This document shows positions 52,700 to 59,381 of a stretch of DNA of 59,381 bases, in pieces. Position numbers and translations under genes: made by a program. Numbering within the stretch: the first letter of the stretch is position 1; the number at the start of each line of letters is the position of its first letter. The notes beneath the pieces were generated by a model. The model did no database searches, was not told the origin of the DNA, and saw only the letters and a list, made by a program, of their open reading frames with translations. The stretch covers positions 1 to 59,381 of the forward strand of contig CAKOIS010000006.1 in assembly GCA_934087065.1 (NCBI GenBank), read 5' to 3'. The DNA comes from an uncultured Bacilli bacterium. GTDB taxonomy: Bacteria; Bacillota_I; Bacilli_A; RF39; UBA660.

Positions 52700-52728
52700 A
52701 GTTTACATTCATGAATAATAAAAGTCAA
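52700..52728 (-). promoter_or_regulatory. Possible second promoter close to the ABC exporter
   Basis: Minus-strand TTGACT (52723-52728) and TAAACT (52700-52705), 17-base spacing, with a palindrome ATTCATGAAT in the spacer. The -10 is weak. Confidence 0.4.
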
Positions 52729-52807
52729 GTGAAATTCTTTAACTTTCATTAAATAAATAGTCGTATATTGTTGTAAATTAATATAGGGCAACATAACCTT
52801 CAACATA

Positions 52808-52920
52808 AAAAAACACCGCACAAATATTAAGACGGTGTTCTATCTAACAAATACACCTAAAGCCATAAACTAGGTATTACTCTTTTTGTTTGTCCATTAA
52901 TATTATATGTCATTTAAGAC
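52808..52920 (-). promoter_or_regulatory. Leader with attenuator-like terminator upstream of the ABC exporter
   Basis: The minus-strand transcript from about 52920 has three alternative pairings. Hairpin A joins AATACCTA with TAGGTGTATT (two-base bulge). An antiterminator could join GGTGT with ACACC. The terminator joins AACACCG with CGGTGTT and ends in seven U (about 52808). A 18-codon frame covers the first arm of hairpin A. The layout is that of ribosome-mediated attenuation, as described for bmrB ahead of bmrCD in Bacillus. An independent small RNA is the alternative. Confidence 0.6.
52857..52913 (-). CDS. Putative leader peptide of the ABC exporter
   Basis: An 18-codon frame MTYNINGQTKRVIPSLWL ending in TAG, just six or seven bases after the predicted transcription start, so nearly leaderless. 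Its last codons lie within hairpin A of the leader, so ribosome position would decide which hairpin forms. A 6-codon alternative, MDKQKE, starts 17 bases later in another frame. Translation of either is unproved. Confidence 0.4.
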   Translation of the reverse strand: MTYNINGQTKRVIPSLWL

Positions 52921-52926
52921 AATTTA

Positions 52927-52955
52927 ATTATAACAAATTTTACTAATTAAACCAA
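52927..52955 (-). promoter_or_regulatory. Promoter of the ABC exporter leader
   Basis: Minus-strand TTGGTT (52950-52955) and TATAAT (52927-52932) with 17-base spacing, giving a start near 52920. Confidence 0.75.
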
Positions 52956-52973
52956 GTACTTTATTTCGTACTT

Positions 52974-54056
52974 TTATTTAAGTATCTCATTCAATATAGT
53001 ATTCATTACATAATTTTTATCTCTTCTTATAAATATCATATTATCTTTTAATACAAGTAATCCATTTTTTAAAAGTGGCGTAATATTAAACTCATCCTGA
53101 ATATTAGTGTGATACTTATTAAAGAACTCTACTATATCTATTCCATCAAGTTTTCTAAAACCTAATATAATCTCATTTTCCATATCTTCTCTTTTAGATA
53201 AAACTAATTCATTAAATCTAAAATTATCTTTTAAATACGTATTAAAGCTTCTTGTATTTTCATACCTTAATTCACTTATAAAACCATGTGCCCCCAAACC
53301 AAAGCCATAATACTCATTATTATCCCAATAGTTTAAATTATGTACACTTTCATATCCAGGAATACTGTAATTACTTACTTCATAATGATGATAACCTTTT
53401 TTAGTTAATTTCTTTTCAATATATTTATACATCTTATAATCTAAGTCTTCACTTATTGGTTTAACTTTATTTACATATAATGCTGTGTTAGGTTCTAAAA
53501 TTAAACTATATGCTGATATATGTGGCACTCCAAGTTTAAGTATCTCTTTCACATCACTTTTAAGCACACTAAACTTCTCTATAGATAGAGCATACATCAA
53601 GTCAACATTTATATTTTCAAAATACTTTTTTACTAACTTAATATTATTAATAATCTCTTGTTTTGTATGTTTTCTATTTAAGTATTTTAAATTTATCTTA
53701 TTAAAACTCTCTACCCCTACACTTATTCTATTAACACCATTTTCTTTTAAGAAAGATAATTTTTCTTCTGTAATATCGTTTACATTCATTTCAAAAGTAA
53801 ATTCTTTTAACTCACTTACTTTAAACACTTTTATTATAGAAAATAGTTTTTTTAAATTATTCATGCTAAGCACACTCGGTGTTCCACCACCTATATAAAT
53901 TGTCCTAACTTCGTCATTATCATAATACTTATTTATTTCTTTTTCTAAATGTGATAAGTACTCATCAGCCCATATTTCGTCATGCAAAAACTTGCAGAAA
54001 TCACAGTAACTGCAAATACTTGAACAAAATGGTATATGTATATAAACACTTCTCAT
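52974..54056 (-). CDS. hemW: HemW-type radical SAM protein
   Basis: A 360-residue radical SAM protein with MRSVYIHIPFCSSICSYCDFC: the CxxxCxxC cluster ligands at about residues 11, 15 and 18, plus the extra Cys after F typical of HemW. YIGGGTPSVLS (SAM-binding GGE-like), NDITEEKLSFLKENGVNRISVGVES, HYEVSNYS and GLGAHGFI follow. HemW is now regarded as a haem chaperone and is often misnamed oxygen-independent coproporphyrinogen oxidase; no haem biosynthesis gene is in view. ATG 54056 follows AGGTTAGTGAT; three more codons are open upstream. A promoter TGGACT-17-TAAAAT lies just before it. Confidence 0.93.
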   Translation of the reverse strand: MRSVYIHIPFCSSICSYCDFCKFLHDEIWADEYLSHLEKEINKYYDNDEVRTIYIGGGTPSVLSMNNLKKLFSIIKVFKVSELKEFTFEMNVNDITEEKLSFLKENGVNRISVGVESFNKINLKYLNRKHTKQEIINNIKLVKKYFENINVDLMYALSIEKFSVLKSDVKEILKLGVPHISAYSLILEPNTALYVNKVKPISEDLDYKMYKYIEKKLTKKGYHHYEVSNYSIPGYESVHNLNYWDNNEYYGFGLGAHGFISELRYENTRSFNTYLKDNFRFNELVLSKREDMENEIILGFRKLDGIDIVEFFNKYHTNIQDEFNITPLLKNGLLVLKDNMIFIRRDKNYVMNTILNEILK

Positions 54057-54160
54057 ATAAATCACTAACCTAATTTTACCAAAAATACTTAATAAAGTCC
54101 ACAGGTATTTGTGTATTTTTATACATTCCTAACCTTCAAATAAATAAGGTACTTAATATT

Positions 54161-54189
54161 TTGACAATACGCCTAAAATATGGTATAGT
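54161..54189 (+). promoter_or_regulatory. Strong plus-strand promoter of the RNA candidate
   Basis: TTGACA (54161-54166) and TATAGT (54184-54189) with exactly 17 bases between them, pointing away from hemW into a stretch without a gene. Confidence 0.8.
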
Positions 54190-54195
54190 ATATAT

Positions 54196-54306
54196 ACAAT
54201 TTATTAAATTGTTATTTAGTCCTATACGGACACACCAGTTCATATGAACTGTCATTTAGCCTTTTACAGGCACATCAGATATCACATTGTGGTATCTGTT
54301 TTTATT
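54196..54306 (+). ncRNA. Small RNA candidate built of two repeated hairpin pairs
   Basis: About 110 nt on the plus strand between hemW and the tRNA genes. Unit 1 (54215-54253) has hairpin GTCC-TATAC-GGAC, linker ACACCAG and palindrome CAGTTCAT-ATGAACTG. Unit 2 (54254-54300) has GCCT-TTTAC-AGGC, linker ACATCAG and CAGATATCACA / TGTGGTATCTG, followed by TTTTTATTTT as terminator. Both units start with ATTTAG. The two small hairpins differ at four arm positions, and every change keeps pairing (T-A to C-G, C-G to T-A). No reading frame is plausible. I could not assign it to a known family. Confidence 0.75.
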
Positions 54307-54350
54307 TTAAAAACATAAAAAAATACCACTTATATTAAAAATGGTACAAT

Positions 54351-54371
54351 AAAACCCCACGGGTAATGGGG
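54351..54371 (-). terminator. Terminator of the tRNA operon
   Basis: Minus-strand CCCCA-TTACCCG-TGGGG followed by TTTTATTGT, 15 bases after tRNA-Glu. A second hairpin TACCA / TGGTA with seven U lies just beyond (54318-54346). Confidence 0.85.
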
Positions 54372-54385
54372 CTGACGTTTAAACT

Positions 54386-54461
54386 TGGTGACCAGTACGG
54401 GATTTGAACCCGTGAATGCACGCGTGAAAGGCGTGTGTGTTAACCATTTCACCAACTGGCC
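54386..54461 (-). tRNA. tRNA-Glu (UUC)
   Basis: A 76-nt cloverleaf including encoded CCA: acceptor GGCCAGT / ACTGGTC, anticodon stem CACGC / GCGTG with loop CTTTCAC (anticodon TTC), and T-arm CGGGTTCAAATCCCG. It lies seven bases after tRNA-Ile in the same transcript. Confidence 0.98.
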
Positions 54462-54468
54462 ATCATCA

Positions 54469-54545
54469 TGGTGGGCCTGAATGGACTTGAACCATCGACC
54501 TTGCGCTTATCAGACGCACGCTCTAACCAACTGAGCTACAAGCCC
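54469..54545 (-). tRNA. tRNA-Ile (GAU)
   Basis: A 77-nt cloverleaf including encoded CCA: acceptor GGGCTTG / CAGGCCC (one G-U pair), D-arm AGCTCAGTTGGTTAGAGCG-type, anticodon loop CTGATAA (GAT), and T-arm with GGTTCAAGTCC. It is the first gene of a two-tRNA operon. Confidence 0.98.
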
Positions 54546-54564
54546 TTTTTGCTGAACCTATTTA

Positions 54565-54593
54565 ATTGTATAATATTTTATTCAATAAATCAA
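54565..54593 (-). promoter_or_regulatory. Promoter of the tRNA operon
   Basis: Minus-strand TTGATT (54588-54593) and TACAAT (54565-54570) with 17-base spacing, about 20 bases before tRNA-Ile. Confidence 0.7.
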
Positions 54594-54643
54594 GTATAAA
54601 TTTTAAAAAATATGCATTTTTTAAAAAAAACATAAAAAAAGCG

Positions 54644-55891
54644 TTACTTTTTCATAACAAGTACACTTTTATTATTAATATCTATTAACTTTATTACATC
54701 TTTAACATCAGATAATTTGTATTTTTTTACTACATCACCCATCTTATTTAAAAGTTTATTATAACATAATATATTTGTAGTAATCATGTCTTCTACGTTA
54801 ACAATATCTTCAAAACTTAATATTAAATTACTAATATAACCTTTTTTCTTCCTATCCAAAGATTCATTAGTAAACTCTAAACTAGATAATTCTTCACTTA
54901 CTATTTTCTCAAACTTATCAAAGTTATTAGTGCTTGCTGTAAATACTAGTATTAAATAATCATCAACTTCTTCAGTGAAATAATCAAATCTATTTAACTC
55001 TTCATTCATAAGTCTTAAATAACTCTTACCTGTCTTATTAAAGTTTTCACTAATTACCATTTCTAACATTAATCTAGTATCTAGTTTAGACTTCTTCCCT
55101 ATTTTAATCTTATAACCAATAACTACTTTAGCTTCTAAAACATCTTTAGACACTTCAGCATAACTAACATTAACTTTATATTCTTCTTTTGGTCTTACTA
55201 TTAAAGCATCAGTATTTTTAATTTTAACACCTTTCATATAATCTTTAATATAGTCTAACACACTTTCTTTATCAAAATTTCCAGTTACAACAATAAACAT
55301 ATTTTCAGGTGTATAGAAGTCCTTATAAAGTCTATTCAACTCTTCACAAGTAACACTTTTAATACCTTCTTCTGTACCAATTACTAAACTCTTAATGAAA
55401 CTTTTATTAAAAGCATTATCAAATAATGTTGTCTGTGCTTTAAAATAAGGATCTGTTTGATACATATAATATTCTTCTAATATAATACCTCTTTCACTTT
55501 CCACATCTTCTTTTTTAATATCAGCCTTAAAAACACGATCAAATAAAAGTCTTATATTTTCAAGTATATTCTCTTCTCCATAAATATTATAGTTAGTTCC
55601 ATTATATGTAGTATATGCATTTGCAATACTTCCTAGCTTATTTATTTCATCCATCGCATCTTTATTTTTAGTAAAATCCATTACCCTATGTTCAAGAAAA
55701 TGCGCACTTCCTTTAGTAACATCATACACTTTACTCCCACTTTTATATCTCATTACTTCAGCACCAAAATGAGTACTTACTGTTATATAAAAATTCTTAC
55801 TTTTATTTGTAGGATACATATAAACAGTTATTCCATTCTCTAGTTTTTCACTATAAACAAACTCTCCATAGTTAAAATCAATTTTCTTCAT
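54644..55891 (-). CDS. M16 family zinc peptidase (catalytic partner)
   Basis: A 415-residue peptidase with the inverted zinc motif HFLEH (about residues 69-73) and the third ligand in ESERGIILEEYYM. The second, non-catalytic half begins near 220 (EVSKDVLEAKVVIGYKI). Related to the YmfH-type subunit of Bacillus. It overlaps by 14 bases the gene at 55878, whose product lacks the HxxEH motif (YmfF-like), so they probably form a heterodimer. The substrate is unknown; cytoplasmic, no signal peptide. A weak hairpin with U-tracts follows at 54625-54655. Confidence 0.92.
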   Translation of the reverse strand: MKKIDFNYGEFVYSEKLENGITVYMYPTNKSKNFYITVSTHFGAEVMRYKSGSKVYDVTKGSAHFLEHRVMDFTKNKDAMDEINKLGSIANAYTTYNGTNYNIYGEENILENIRLLFDRVFKADIKKEDVESERGIILEEYYMYQTDPYFKAQTTLFDNAFNKSFIKSLVIGTEEGIKSVTCEELNRLYKDFYTPENMFIVVTGNFDKESVLDYIKDYMKGVKIKNTDALIVRPKEEYKVNVSYAEVSKDVLEAKVVIGYKIKIGKKSKLDTRLMLEMVISENFNKTGKSYLRLMNEELNRFDYFTEEVDDYLILVFTASTNNFDKFEKIVSEELSSLEFTNESLDRKKKGYISNLILSFEDIVNVEDMITTNILCYNKLLNKMGDVVKKYKLSDVKDVIKLIDINNKSVLVMKK

Positions 55892-57140
55892 TCCTAACTC
55901 CTTCTAATAAAAATACTTCTTTCATTTCTATCTTTTTAGCTAAATCACTAACATCCTTACTTGTCATACTATCAATATATTCTTTTCTATCTTCTATACT
56001 AGGAATATTAGTAAACTCTCTTAAATAGTAATAGTTCACTATCTTAAAAGGACTTTCATAAAAGTCATTAAAAGCAATATTTAAAGTCTTCTTAGCATTA
56101 TCAATAAGACCATCTATTACACTTTCATCTTTCATACTCTCTAAACTTTCTTTAATAAGTCTCAATGTATCATCAAAGTTTTCTTTACTTATTCCACTAT
56201 CTATTACAATAGTTTTAGTAAATCTATTAATAGTACTTCCTATATGATAACATAAACTATTCTTCTCTCTTACATTAACAAATAATACAGAATTATTCAT
56301 ACTTCCTAAAATAGTACTATATAAAAGCATTTGATAATCTCTTTCTTCTATAGTCAAATCTTTTAAAGTTAACCCAACTAAAAGTATGGACTGATTAGCA
56401 GGGTACTCTTCTTTATCTATTTTATATTTACTCTTAATATCTATATATAACTCTTTACTAGTATTATCTTTCTCTTTAAAGCCCTTTAATAACTTATCTA
56501 CATTAGTAAGTATACTCTCTTCATCATAGTCTCCAATTACAAATACATCTATTTTAAAACTATCAAATAATTTTAAATACGTTTTATATAACTGTTTATT
56601 AGTAAGACCTTTAAATATATCTATATCTTTATAGTTGTTTTCAGCATAAATTGTATCCTTATAAAATCTCTCACTAAAAAGTAAACTACCATAAGCTCCC
56701 ATATTATCTTTAACATTGTTTATATTATTTATCAAATTTTCTTTATGTACATCAAACACATTAAAACAATTATCCTTAATAATAGGATTTACTATTATTT
56801 CCCTAAACATATCAAAAGTTTCATTATAAATAGACATTTCTGTATACTTAGGATTAACAAATCTTAAAGAGGCTTCAAAACTCATGTTTTTACTAGTTAT
56901 AAGTGATTTAAAAGTTATACCTGCATTATATAAGCTCTCTAGTTTTTTAGTTATCTCATTAACATTCTTATACTTTTTAGTACCATTCATAGGTAGTACT
57001 CTTTCAAGTAGTTTTAAATTACAAAACTCATTTTTATCATATAACTTAGTAAATTTTAACCCAACATTTATAGTTTTAAATCTATCAGTTTTAATTAAAT
57101 GAAGTGTATAATTATCTTTTTTAATTTTCTTATATTCCAT
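55878..57140 (-). CDS. M16 family peptidase-like protein without zinc motif
   Basis: A 420-residue YmfF-type M16 protein. The zinc motif is absent: the position of HxxEH is occupied by CNLKLLERVLPMNG. The overall fold signals remain: NVGLKF, GTKKYKNVNEITKKLESLYNAG, SFEASLRFV, VFVIGDYDEE, REKNSLCYHIGSTI, YYLREF. It is the non-catalytic partner of the gene at 54644 and is coupled to it by a 14-base overlap, the same order as ymfF-ymfH in Bacillus. ATG 57140 has AGATAATATG nearby but no strong ribosome site. Confidence 0.88.
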   Translation of the reverse strand: MEYKKIKKDNYTLHLIKTDRFKTINVGLKFTKLYDKNEFCNLKLLERVLPMNGTKKYKNVNEITKKLESLYNAGITFKSLITSKNMSFEASLRFVNPKYTEMSIYNETFDMFREIIVNPIIKDNCFNVFDVHKENLINNINNVKDNMGAYGSLLFSERFYKDTIYAENNYKDIDIFKGLTNKQLYKTYLKLFDSFKIDVFVIGDYDEESILTNVDKLLKGFKEKDNTSKELYIDIKSKYKIDKEEYPANQSILLVGLTLKDLTIEERDYQMLLYSTILGSMNNSVLFVNVREKNSLCYHIGSTINRFTKTIVIDSGISKENFDDTLRLIKESLESMKDESVIDGLIDNAKKTLNIAFNDFYESPFKIVNYYYLREFTNIPSIEDRKEYIDSMTSKDVSDLAKKIEMKEVFLLEGVRNEEN

Positions 57141-57192
57141 ATTATCTCACATCCTAGATATTATTATAACCTAAACAAGCATTAACATTCAA

Positions 57193-57220
57193 CAAAAAAA
57201 GAAAGAATTTATATTCTTTC
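57193..57220 (-). terminator. Terminator of the surface protein at the right edge
   Basis: Perfect 8-bp stem GAAAGAAT / ATTCTTTC with an ATAA loop and seven U on the minus strand. Confidence 0.88.
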
Positions 57221-57221
57221 A

Positions 57222-59381
57222 TTAGTTTAGTACTATTTCATATGGGCTTTCGGAACTACCGTTGCCTGACTTATACATTGCATTTTCTTTGATACTAATA
57301 ACAGGGCGTACGCCAAAATAAGTATCTTCTATACAACCATAAGTAAGCCATCCCATATCAGAATTATCATTATTTGACCACATTAGTCTCCAAAAATATA
57401 AATGATCTTCATAATAAGCAGGAGTATTTGTCCAAAATCCCATACCTGCTCTATTAACATTCTCAAATACCCATAATTTTTCGTTTGGATTAGCATCTAT
57501 TGTTCTCCAAACCCTCTGCCCTATATAGGAAAGTTCATCAACAGTCATCAAACTAATTGGATATGATAATTTTGCTTCACTGTTACTTCCTGAAAATGCA
57601 TCTTTGTTATTTGTACAATTATAAGTTGGGGTTTTATTTCCTTCTATTCTTGCACTTGATGAATAAGAGAATTTTGAATTTGTACTATATGTTTGGCCAG
57701 ACTGTACCTCCCTATCATTACAATATACTGCTTCTGCACTTATATATTTTGTATAACTTGATAAGTTATTATTATACCAGCTATCTATTACTCCTTTTAT
57801 TGTACTATCATTTGTATTAGTTCTATTATTTTCAAGTGACCCACTTGTTCCATACATATATCCAGCATATAAAGGGTCATACATATTATTGTTATATTTT
57901 GAAAAATCTATTACAGCATTATTTGAAGTTGTACTAATTCCTGAATACAAGAGTCTTATACTTCCATCTTCATTTGTTCTTATTATTCTCCAGTACATTG
58001 GGTCGTTTTTAGAGGCTAGTTTAACAATTTCACAGTTAAAATGAAAAACTTTATCATTATTACATTCAGATAAAGAAGTAAATCTTTTTGAATAGTCTCC
58101 ACTATCAGTACTCCGATACCCTAGAACGATCGATTTATCTTCACGCCAAGTACCAAACTTTACCCAGTTGTTAAGAGCATTCCCTGCAAAGTAGTATACA
58201 TCTTTAGGAGTACTACCTGCTATGCTTTCTGTTGCTTTATATAAAGTTCCAGTATTTGTTTCAGTAAATACTGAACTAAAGTCAGTTCTAGTTTTTATAG
58301 TTGGGTTATCACTTAAAACTTTATCTGTAAGTGATGTAAAGTCTTCTATTTCATATGGATGTTCTGCACTTCCATCTCCATTTTTCCAGATGTTATCTCC
58401 TTTTATTGAAATTACTGGTCTTATAGCTGCATTTGCACTATACACACCATTATCGTCTAACCTGTATGATTTTTGTGAGATATTAAATATTCTTGTTTCT
58501 CCCCAACTAGACATCCAGTAAGAAGGTGTCATTGTCCACCACCATTTTCCAGAAAGTATATGTTGATTATTCTTATTTGAATCTACCCACATATTCTTTT
58601 CATTATCTTTTGTATTGCTCCATTCTCCACCAGCATATACGAATTCGTCGGCTGTTATTAAACCTACAGGATAAGTTAATTTTGCTAAAGGATTTTCCGC
58701 GCTAAAGCTATCTTCTTGTGACATACAATCATATGTAGGTTGACTACCACTAACATTTCTACTATAAGAACTATTAATAATATTTTGGGTTGTGTCAAAA
58801 GAATTTGTAATACTTCGGTCGTTACAATACACTGCTTCTTTACTTAAATACTTTGTATAATCAGTCAAATTATTTTTATACCATGTATCTACTATGCTTT
58901 TTACTGTACTATCTGTTGTATTAGCTCTATTATTTTCAAGTGACCCACTTGTTCCGTACATATAGCCATTATACATTGTATCCTTATATAAGGTATTATA
59001 ATCACCATTGCCTATATAACCTTCTATAGTATCAGAACTTGTTCCTGAATAAAGAAGTCTTATACTTCCATCACTATTTGTCCTTATTATTCTCCAGTAG
59101 TATCCACCAAACTTTACCCAGTTGTTTCTAGCATCCCCTGCAAAATAATACACATCTGTATTATCTTCTTGTGCTTTATATAATGTATTTACATTAGTTT
59201 CTGTTAGTGTTGTACTAAAGTCTGTTCTTGTTTTTATTGTTGGGTTATCTGCTAATAGTTTATCATATATTTCAGGTGAACCATCACTTGCTTCAATTGC
59301 TAGTGTTCCACCTAGTTTCTTTCCCATATCTCCACTTTGGTCTTCTTCTGTGCTTACGTAATTAAACTCTACTTGGTATGA
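57222..59381 (-). CDS. TasA-like surface protein with two repeat domains, 5' end cut off
   Basis: The frame stays open to the window edge, so the 5' end is missing. The visible start SYQVEFNYVSTEEDQSGDMGKKLGGTL (last part of the camelysin-like domain, given as a region) corresponds to SYTIEFRY...DDMGKVLKGTL in the gene at 40824, so a SipW-type anchor is expected outside. At least 719 residues are visible. Two full shared modules follow: domain 1 with IKTRTDFST, DVYYFAGDARNNWVKFG, YWRIIRTNSDGSIRLLYSG, WWWTMTPSYWM and IRPVISIKGD; domain 2 with DVYYFAGNALNNWVKFG, YWRIIRTNEDGSIRLLYSG, FWTNTPAYYE and VRPVISIKEN. The two modules share near-identical DNA stretches (around 57810-57865 and 58910-58970). 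A terminator follows. Confidence 0.75.
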   Translation of the reverse strand, partial: SYQVEFNYVSTEEDQSGDMGKKLGGTLAIEASDGSPEIYDKLLADNPTIKTRTDFSTTLTETNVNTLYKAQEDNTDVYYFAGDARNNWVKFGGYYWRIIRTNSDGSIRLLYSGTSSDTIEGYIGNGDYNTLYKDTMYNGYMYGTSGSLENNRANTTDSTVKSIVDTWYKNNLTDYTKYLSKEAVYCNDRSITNSFDTTQNIINSSYSRNVSGSQPTYDCMSQEDSFSAENPLAKLTYPVGLITADEFVYAGGEWSNTKDNEKNMWVDSNKNNQHILSGKWWWTMTPSYWMSSWGETRIFNISQKSYRLDDNGVYSANAAIRPVISIKGDNIWKNGDGSAEHPYEIEDFTSLTDKVLSDNPTIKTRTDFSSVFTETNTGTLYKATESIAGSTPKDVYYFAGNALNNWVKFGTWREDKSIVLGYRSTDSGDYSKRFTSLSECNNDKVFHFNCEIVKLASKNDPMYWRIIRTNEDGSIRLLYSGISTTSNNAVIDFSKYNNNMYDPLYAGYMYGTSGSLENNRTNTNDSTIKGVIDSWYNNNLSSYTKYISAEAVYCNDREVQSGQTYSTNSKFSYSSSARIEGNKTPTYNCTNNKDAFSGSNSEAKLSYPISLMTVDELSYIGQRVWRTIDANPNEKLWVFENVNRAGMGFWTNTPAYYEDHLYFWRLMWSNNDNSDMGWLTYGCIEDTYFGVRPVISIKENAMYKSGNGSSESPYEIVLN

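Noticed and set aside
54196..54306. Guanidine-II (mini-ykkC) riboswitch
   Set aside because: Two small hairpins in tandem suggested it, but the conserved ACGR loops are not present in both (the second loop region reads ACAG), and no guanidine exporter follows on the plus strand.

Overview
The window is chromosomal DNA from a strongly AT-rich, low-GC Gram-positive bacterium of the Bacilli/Erysipelotrichia type, possibly an uncultured gut lineage such as RF39. The standard code fits throughout (TGG tryptophans, no in-frame TGA reading needed). Cell-wall and division genes (mraZ, rsmH, ftsL, a PASTA PBP) argue against a wall-less mollicute. Spore-formation relatives (YqfC, YqfD, a SirA candidate, YneF) point to a spore-forming ancestry. 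Nearly all genes lie on the minus strand; the clear plus-strand exceptions are one XRE regulator and one small-RNA candidate.

Layout, left to right. 1-3.2 kb: an HD-domain protein, a DUF2207 membrane protein and LemA. 3.2-6.9 kb: pheS-pheT behind a T-box leader. 6.9-8.5 kb: a large helical-repeat protein of unknown role. 8.5-11.4 kb: a TasA/camelysin-like surface protein divergent from an XRE regulator. 11.7-16.1 kb: the str operon rpsL-rpsG-fusA followed by tuf. 16.3-17.9 kb: three paralogous unknown proteins and a structured RNA candidate. 18-19.4 kb: YneF, a HAD-like protein and a SirA candidate. 19.4-23.3 kb: the division cluster mraZ-rsmH-ftsL-pbp, with a textbook MraZ operator. 23.3-27.4 kb: a pilin-anchored surface protein, VanZ, YqfD, YqfC and a pseudopilin. 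27.4-34.5 kb: an ABC-F protein, frr and two ATPase-FtsX fusion transporters. 34.5-38 kb: a decaying tandem array of YhcG/DUF1016 nuclease-like genes. 38.2-40.7 kb: an RnfC-like protein and uvrC. 40.8-42.7 kb: another surface protein and a duplicated 76-bp element next to a C10 tract. 42.7-47.8 kb: comN-secDF-rel-dtd. 48-52.9 kb: an unknown protein, tmRNA, and a heterodimeric ABC exporter with an attenuator-like leader. 53-57.1 kb: hemW, a plus-strand RNA candidate, tRNA-Glu and tRNA-Ile, and a pair of M16 proteases. The right end is a fourth surface protein cut by the window edge.

The most interesting themes are these. (1) A surface-protein family shares one repeated domain on different N-terminal anchors (TasA-like or type IV pilin-like), with a strongly variable segment between two conserved motifs. 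(2) The YhcG-like array carries a different perfect palindrome in every copy at the same coding position. (3) The BmrCD-like ABC exporter has a putative leader-peptide attenuator. (4) Two promoter-plus-terminator RNA candidates have internally consistent folds, one built as a tandem repeat with compensatory changes. (5) The Rel protein appears to have lost its hydrolase catalytic residues. Everything here comes from reading the sequence; no database search or folding program was run.
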